Shown here one piece after another: positions 61,985-64,000 of a stretch of DNA of 64,000 nucleotides (position 1 is its first letter; every line of letters begins with the position of its first letter). The stretch comes from an uncultured Clostridia bacterium (GTDB lineage: Bacteria > Bacillota > Clostridia > Christensenellales > Borkfalkiaceae): positions 124,001-188,000 of the forward strand of contig CANRKK010000001.1 of NCBI GenBank assembly GCA_947631195.1. The letters are read 5' to 3'. The notes below the pieces were generated by a model. The model saw nothing but the letters and a program-made list of their open reading frames with translations, was not told where the DNA came from and did not search any database. The position numbers and the translations under genes were made by a program.

Positions 61985-63046
61985 TTAACCTTTGATACCG
62001 CTTCTCGATACTCCGCGCATTATGTACTTGCGGAAGAATATGAACAGAATGAGAAGCGGGATGGTGACGATGACGACAGCAGCCATCTGTGCGGGCATGT
62101 TGGTCGTCTGTAAAATCTCGTCATAGAATGCTTCACCGCGGAGACCGACCGTAATGAGCCTGTGCGCCACGTCGTTTGCGACAAGCTTAGGCCACATATA
62201 GGCGTTCCACGCGCCCATCATCTTAAGAAGCGTGATGGAAATGAGCGTGGGCGCGGAAAGCGGAATCATTACTTTCCACAGATATTTAAGATCGCTTGTC
62301 CCATCCACCTTGGCGGCAAGATACAGCTCGTTGGGAATCTGCATAAAGTTTTGCCGCAAGAGATAAATATAGAACACGCTGACGAGAGACGTAATGATCA
62401 GGACTGTGTATGTATTGAGAAGGTTCCAATTGGCGACCGTAACATAGTTAGTGACCGTGAACAGCTCGCCGGGAATCATCATTGTTGCAAGAAGCAATGC
62501 AAACACGATGTTCTTGCCCTTAAAATTGAGCCTTGCGAAAGCATAAGCCGAAAGAATTGTAATGACAAGAGAGAGTATCGTGGAGACAACTCCGACGAGG
62601 ACTGTGTTGAGGAACAGTCTGCCGAGGTTGAGACCGACGCTCTGGAAGAGATCTCTTCCAAACTCCGCGCTCGTCAGGCCACATTCGGAGCAGACTGCGG
62701 GCGCGATGGGATTGTAGTAAATGTGCCCGCAGTTATTGCATGTGAACGACCTGAACGCATAGGAATAGTTCGACCACTGGAATTCTTGGGGCCAGAATGT
62801 AGGAACGGTGGCTTCGTACTCCGTCACCGTCTTTAAGGACGAGATAAGCATCCAATAGAATGGAAACAGGACGACAACCGCCATAATGGTTAGGAAAGCA
62901 TAGAGCGCGATCTGCACCAAAATCTTCCATATCTTCTGTTTTTTGGAGATGTTTTGAATGTTGATCTCTCCGCTTGAAGTTTTAGGAGCCTTTGCCGATT
63001 CGGATTCAACGACAACAACTTCAGATTGATTCAATTCTTCCGCCAT
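61985..63046 (-). CDS. ABC sugar permease (MalG type) with zinc-ribbon insertion
   Basis: One of two membrane subunits of the importer. About six helices; the EAA loop lies in AAKVDGTSDLKYLWKVMIPL. GGAGG precedes the ATG at 63046. Unusual insertion: in the first extracytoplasmic loop, after WSNYSYAF, four cysteines occur as CNNC (103-106) and CSEC (119-122), a CxxC-x12-CxxC zinc-ribbon pattern with aromatic residues between the pairs. The family normally passes directly from this point into the next helix. The N-terminal 35 residues form a hydrophilic, Glu/Ser-rich cytoplasmic extension. Confidence 0.92.
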   Translation of the reverse strand: MAEELNQSEVVVVESESAKAPKTSSGEINIQNISKKQKIWKILVQIALYAFLTIMAVVVLFPFYWMLISSLKTVTEYEATVPTFWPQEFQWSNYSYAFRSFTCNNCGHIYYNPIAPAVCSECGLTSAEFGRDLFQSVGLNLGRLFLNTVLVGVVSTILSLVITILSAYAFARLNFKGKNIVFALLLATMMIPGELFTVTNYVTVANWNLLNTYTVLIITSLVSVFYIYLLRQNFMQIPNELYLAAKVDGTSDLKYLWKVMIPLSAPTLISITLLKMMGAWNAYMWPKLVANDVAHRLITVGLRGEAFYDEILQTTNMPAQMAAVVIVTIPLLILFIFFRKYIMRGVSRSGIKG

Positions 63047-63058
63047 AGCATCCCTCCA

Positions 63059-64000
63059 TTAGTAATGAACTTTCTTTTTGCTTACATATAGGTTTATCAT
63101 AGTGACAATAAATATGATCGCAAAGAGAATAAGCGCCGCGGCGCTTGCGCGCCCTTGATTGTTGGCAATTCTATCGTAAATATATCCGACCATGGTATTT
63201 AGCGGTTTTCCGAAGGAGCCGGGAGGGCCCATCAAATCGCCCGTACCGAAGATACCGACAACGCTGTTATATTCCTTAAATCCGCCGATAAAGCCCGTGA
63301 TGACAACGTAGGCGATCATCGGGGAAAGCATGGGCACGGTTATGCGCCAGAATATGCGCCAGCGGGATGCGCCGTCCACCTTTGCTGCGTCATAATATTG
63401 TTTATTCACGCCCTGCAATCCGCCAAGAAGGACAAGAATCTTGAAAGGCAATGCATTCCAAATAATATAGACGCAAAGCACGAACATGTTGGCGAATTTC
63501 GTCGAGGATTCGTTGACCCAGTTTACCCTCGTCCCGCCGAACGCCTCAATAATGGTATTGATAACGCCGACAGATGTAGGCTCCGTTGTCGGACTGTAGC
63601 CGATCATCTGGAACATTGCCATAAAGACCATGCCGATGGCGATGGTGTTGGTGACATAGGGCAGGAAAAATATAGTCTGGAATATGCGCCTGAGCGGCTT
63701 GATGGAATTGAGCGCTACCGCGATGATGAGCGCAAGCATAGTGGAAATGGGCACCGTGATTACCGTCAAAAGGACGGTGTTGAGAAGGCAATTCCAAAAT
63801 CCACTGTATTGAACGACATTCTTGAAATTGTTGAAATTCACAGCAAAAGGATCTGCGTTGGGATTTTTAGCAGCCAGGACGCTGTAATCCTCTAACATTG
63901 AGATCCTGAAAGTATTGATTATGGGCCAAACGGTAAAGATGGCAAGAAGGACGAGCGCGGGCAGAAGATAAACCCAACCTTTCCACTTCCCCCATGTAGT
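63059..64000 (-). CDS. ABC sugar permease (MalF type), 5' end outside the window
   Basis: Second membrane subunit of the importer. The track starts at an internal Met (63898), but the frame stays open to the window edge and encodes a typical first helix (GWVYLLPALVLLAIFTVWP), so the true start is beyond 64000. The EAA loop lies in AAKVDGASRWRIFWRITVPML. Twelve nt separate it from the MalG-type gene. The ATPase (usually a shared MsmX-type protein) is not in the window. Confidence 0.93.
   Translation of the reverse strand, partial: TTWGKWKGWVYLLPALVLLAIFTVWPIINTFRISMLEDYSVLAAKNPNADPFAVNFNNFKNVVQYSGFWNCLLNTVLLTVITVPISTMLALIIAVALNSIKPLRRIFQTIFFLPYVTNTIAIGMVFMAMFQMIGYSPTTEPTSVGVINTIIEAFGGTRVNWVNESSTKFANMFVLCVYIIWNALPFKILVLLGGLQGVNKQYYDAAKVDGASRWRIFWRITVPMLSPMIAYVVITGFIGGFKEYNSVVGIFGTGDLMGPPGSFGKPLNTMVGYIYDRIANNQGRASAAALILFAIIFIVTMINLYVSKKKVHY

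Noticed and set aside
63059-63898. Complete 279-residue permease as given by the ORF track
   Set aside because: The frame stays open to the window end and encodes the missing first membrane helix, so the gene is partial and the Met at 63898 is internal.
1-64000. CRISPR arrays, tRNA or rRNA genes, insertion sequences, prophage
   Set aside because: I scanned by eye for regularly spaced repeats, cloverleaf-like segments, transposase motifs and phage genes and found none; a tRNAscan or CRISPR search would settle small or degenerate cases.

Overview
The window looks like a chromosomal segment of an anaerobic, fermentative, probably gut-dwelling member of the Clostridia (Firmicutes). The evidence is a full spoIIIA operon (AA to AH), spoIVB, gerW and ylxY, which point to endospore formation; a pta-ackA acetate branch; a T-box leader on thrS; housekeeping gene orders shared with Bacillus and Clostridium; and surface lipoproteins with InlB-type repeats, pectate lyase and nuclease domains. 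I cannot name the genus. I see no rRNA, tRNA, IS element, prophage or CRISPR array.

Layout. 1-3.4 kb: thrS (partial, T-box controlled) divergent from leuS. 3.5-16.3 kb: acpP, then a long minus-strand run uvrC > HAD phosphatase > U32 hydroxylase-like > mutS2 > ylxY > mlpA > hypoxanthine-DNA glycosylase > alkD-like > tex, rich in DNA repair and RNA/ribosome quality genes. 16.3-22.1 kb: a pectate lyase lipoprotein, an ArsR-type regulator, and a copper ATPase fused in frame to a copper chaperone, with an operator-like inverted repeat over its promoter. 22.1-28.9 kb: asnS-ansA, yceD-rpmF, pta-ackA, and divergent tmcAL. 28.9-38.1 kb: rluB, two D-Ala-D-Ala carboxypeptidases, gerW, a DUF2953-type gene, scpAB, an M50 protease, lysA, a polytopic membrane protein and spoIVB. 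38.1-50.0 kb: the conserved block recN-argR-nadK-tlyA-oapA-[OLE RNA]-ispA-folD-nusB-asp23-spoIIIAH..AA. 50.1-54.9 kb: aquaporin, a nucleotidase/guanylate-kinase-like fusion, and a divergent operon of two DHH phosphoesterases plus surE. 54.9-64.0 kb: a carbohydrate-type ABC importer (two permeases and a binding protein) followed by a staphylococcal-nuclease-like lipoprotein and a 1282-residue multidomain lipoprotein.

Most striking item: the roughly 0.56-kb non-coding stretch between ispA and a small DUF21-like membrane protein. It has its own consensus promoter, a perfect 12-bp closing stem and an intrinsic terminator. Size, architecture and neighbours identify it as an OLE (ornate, large, extremophilic) RNA with its membrane partner OapA. 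This is a known RNA class, not a new one, and its mechanism is still poorly understood. Less expected findings are a four-cysteine zinc ribbon inserted in the first extracytoplasmic loop of an ABC permease, the CopA-CopZ fusion that keeps an internal ribosome binding site and start, the nucleotidase-kinase fusion, and the coupling of a surface nuclease and OB-fold lipoprotein to a sugar importer.

Start codons in the ORF track were often too far upstream. I moved them to in-frame starts supported by a Shine-Dalgarno sequence or family alignment, and extended two genes (thrS and the last permease) to the window edges. Promoters and terminators were found by eye (TTGACA/TATAAT with 16-18 bp spacing; GC hairpin plus U run) and none is experimentally verified.
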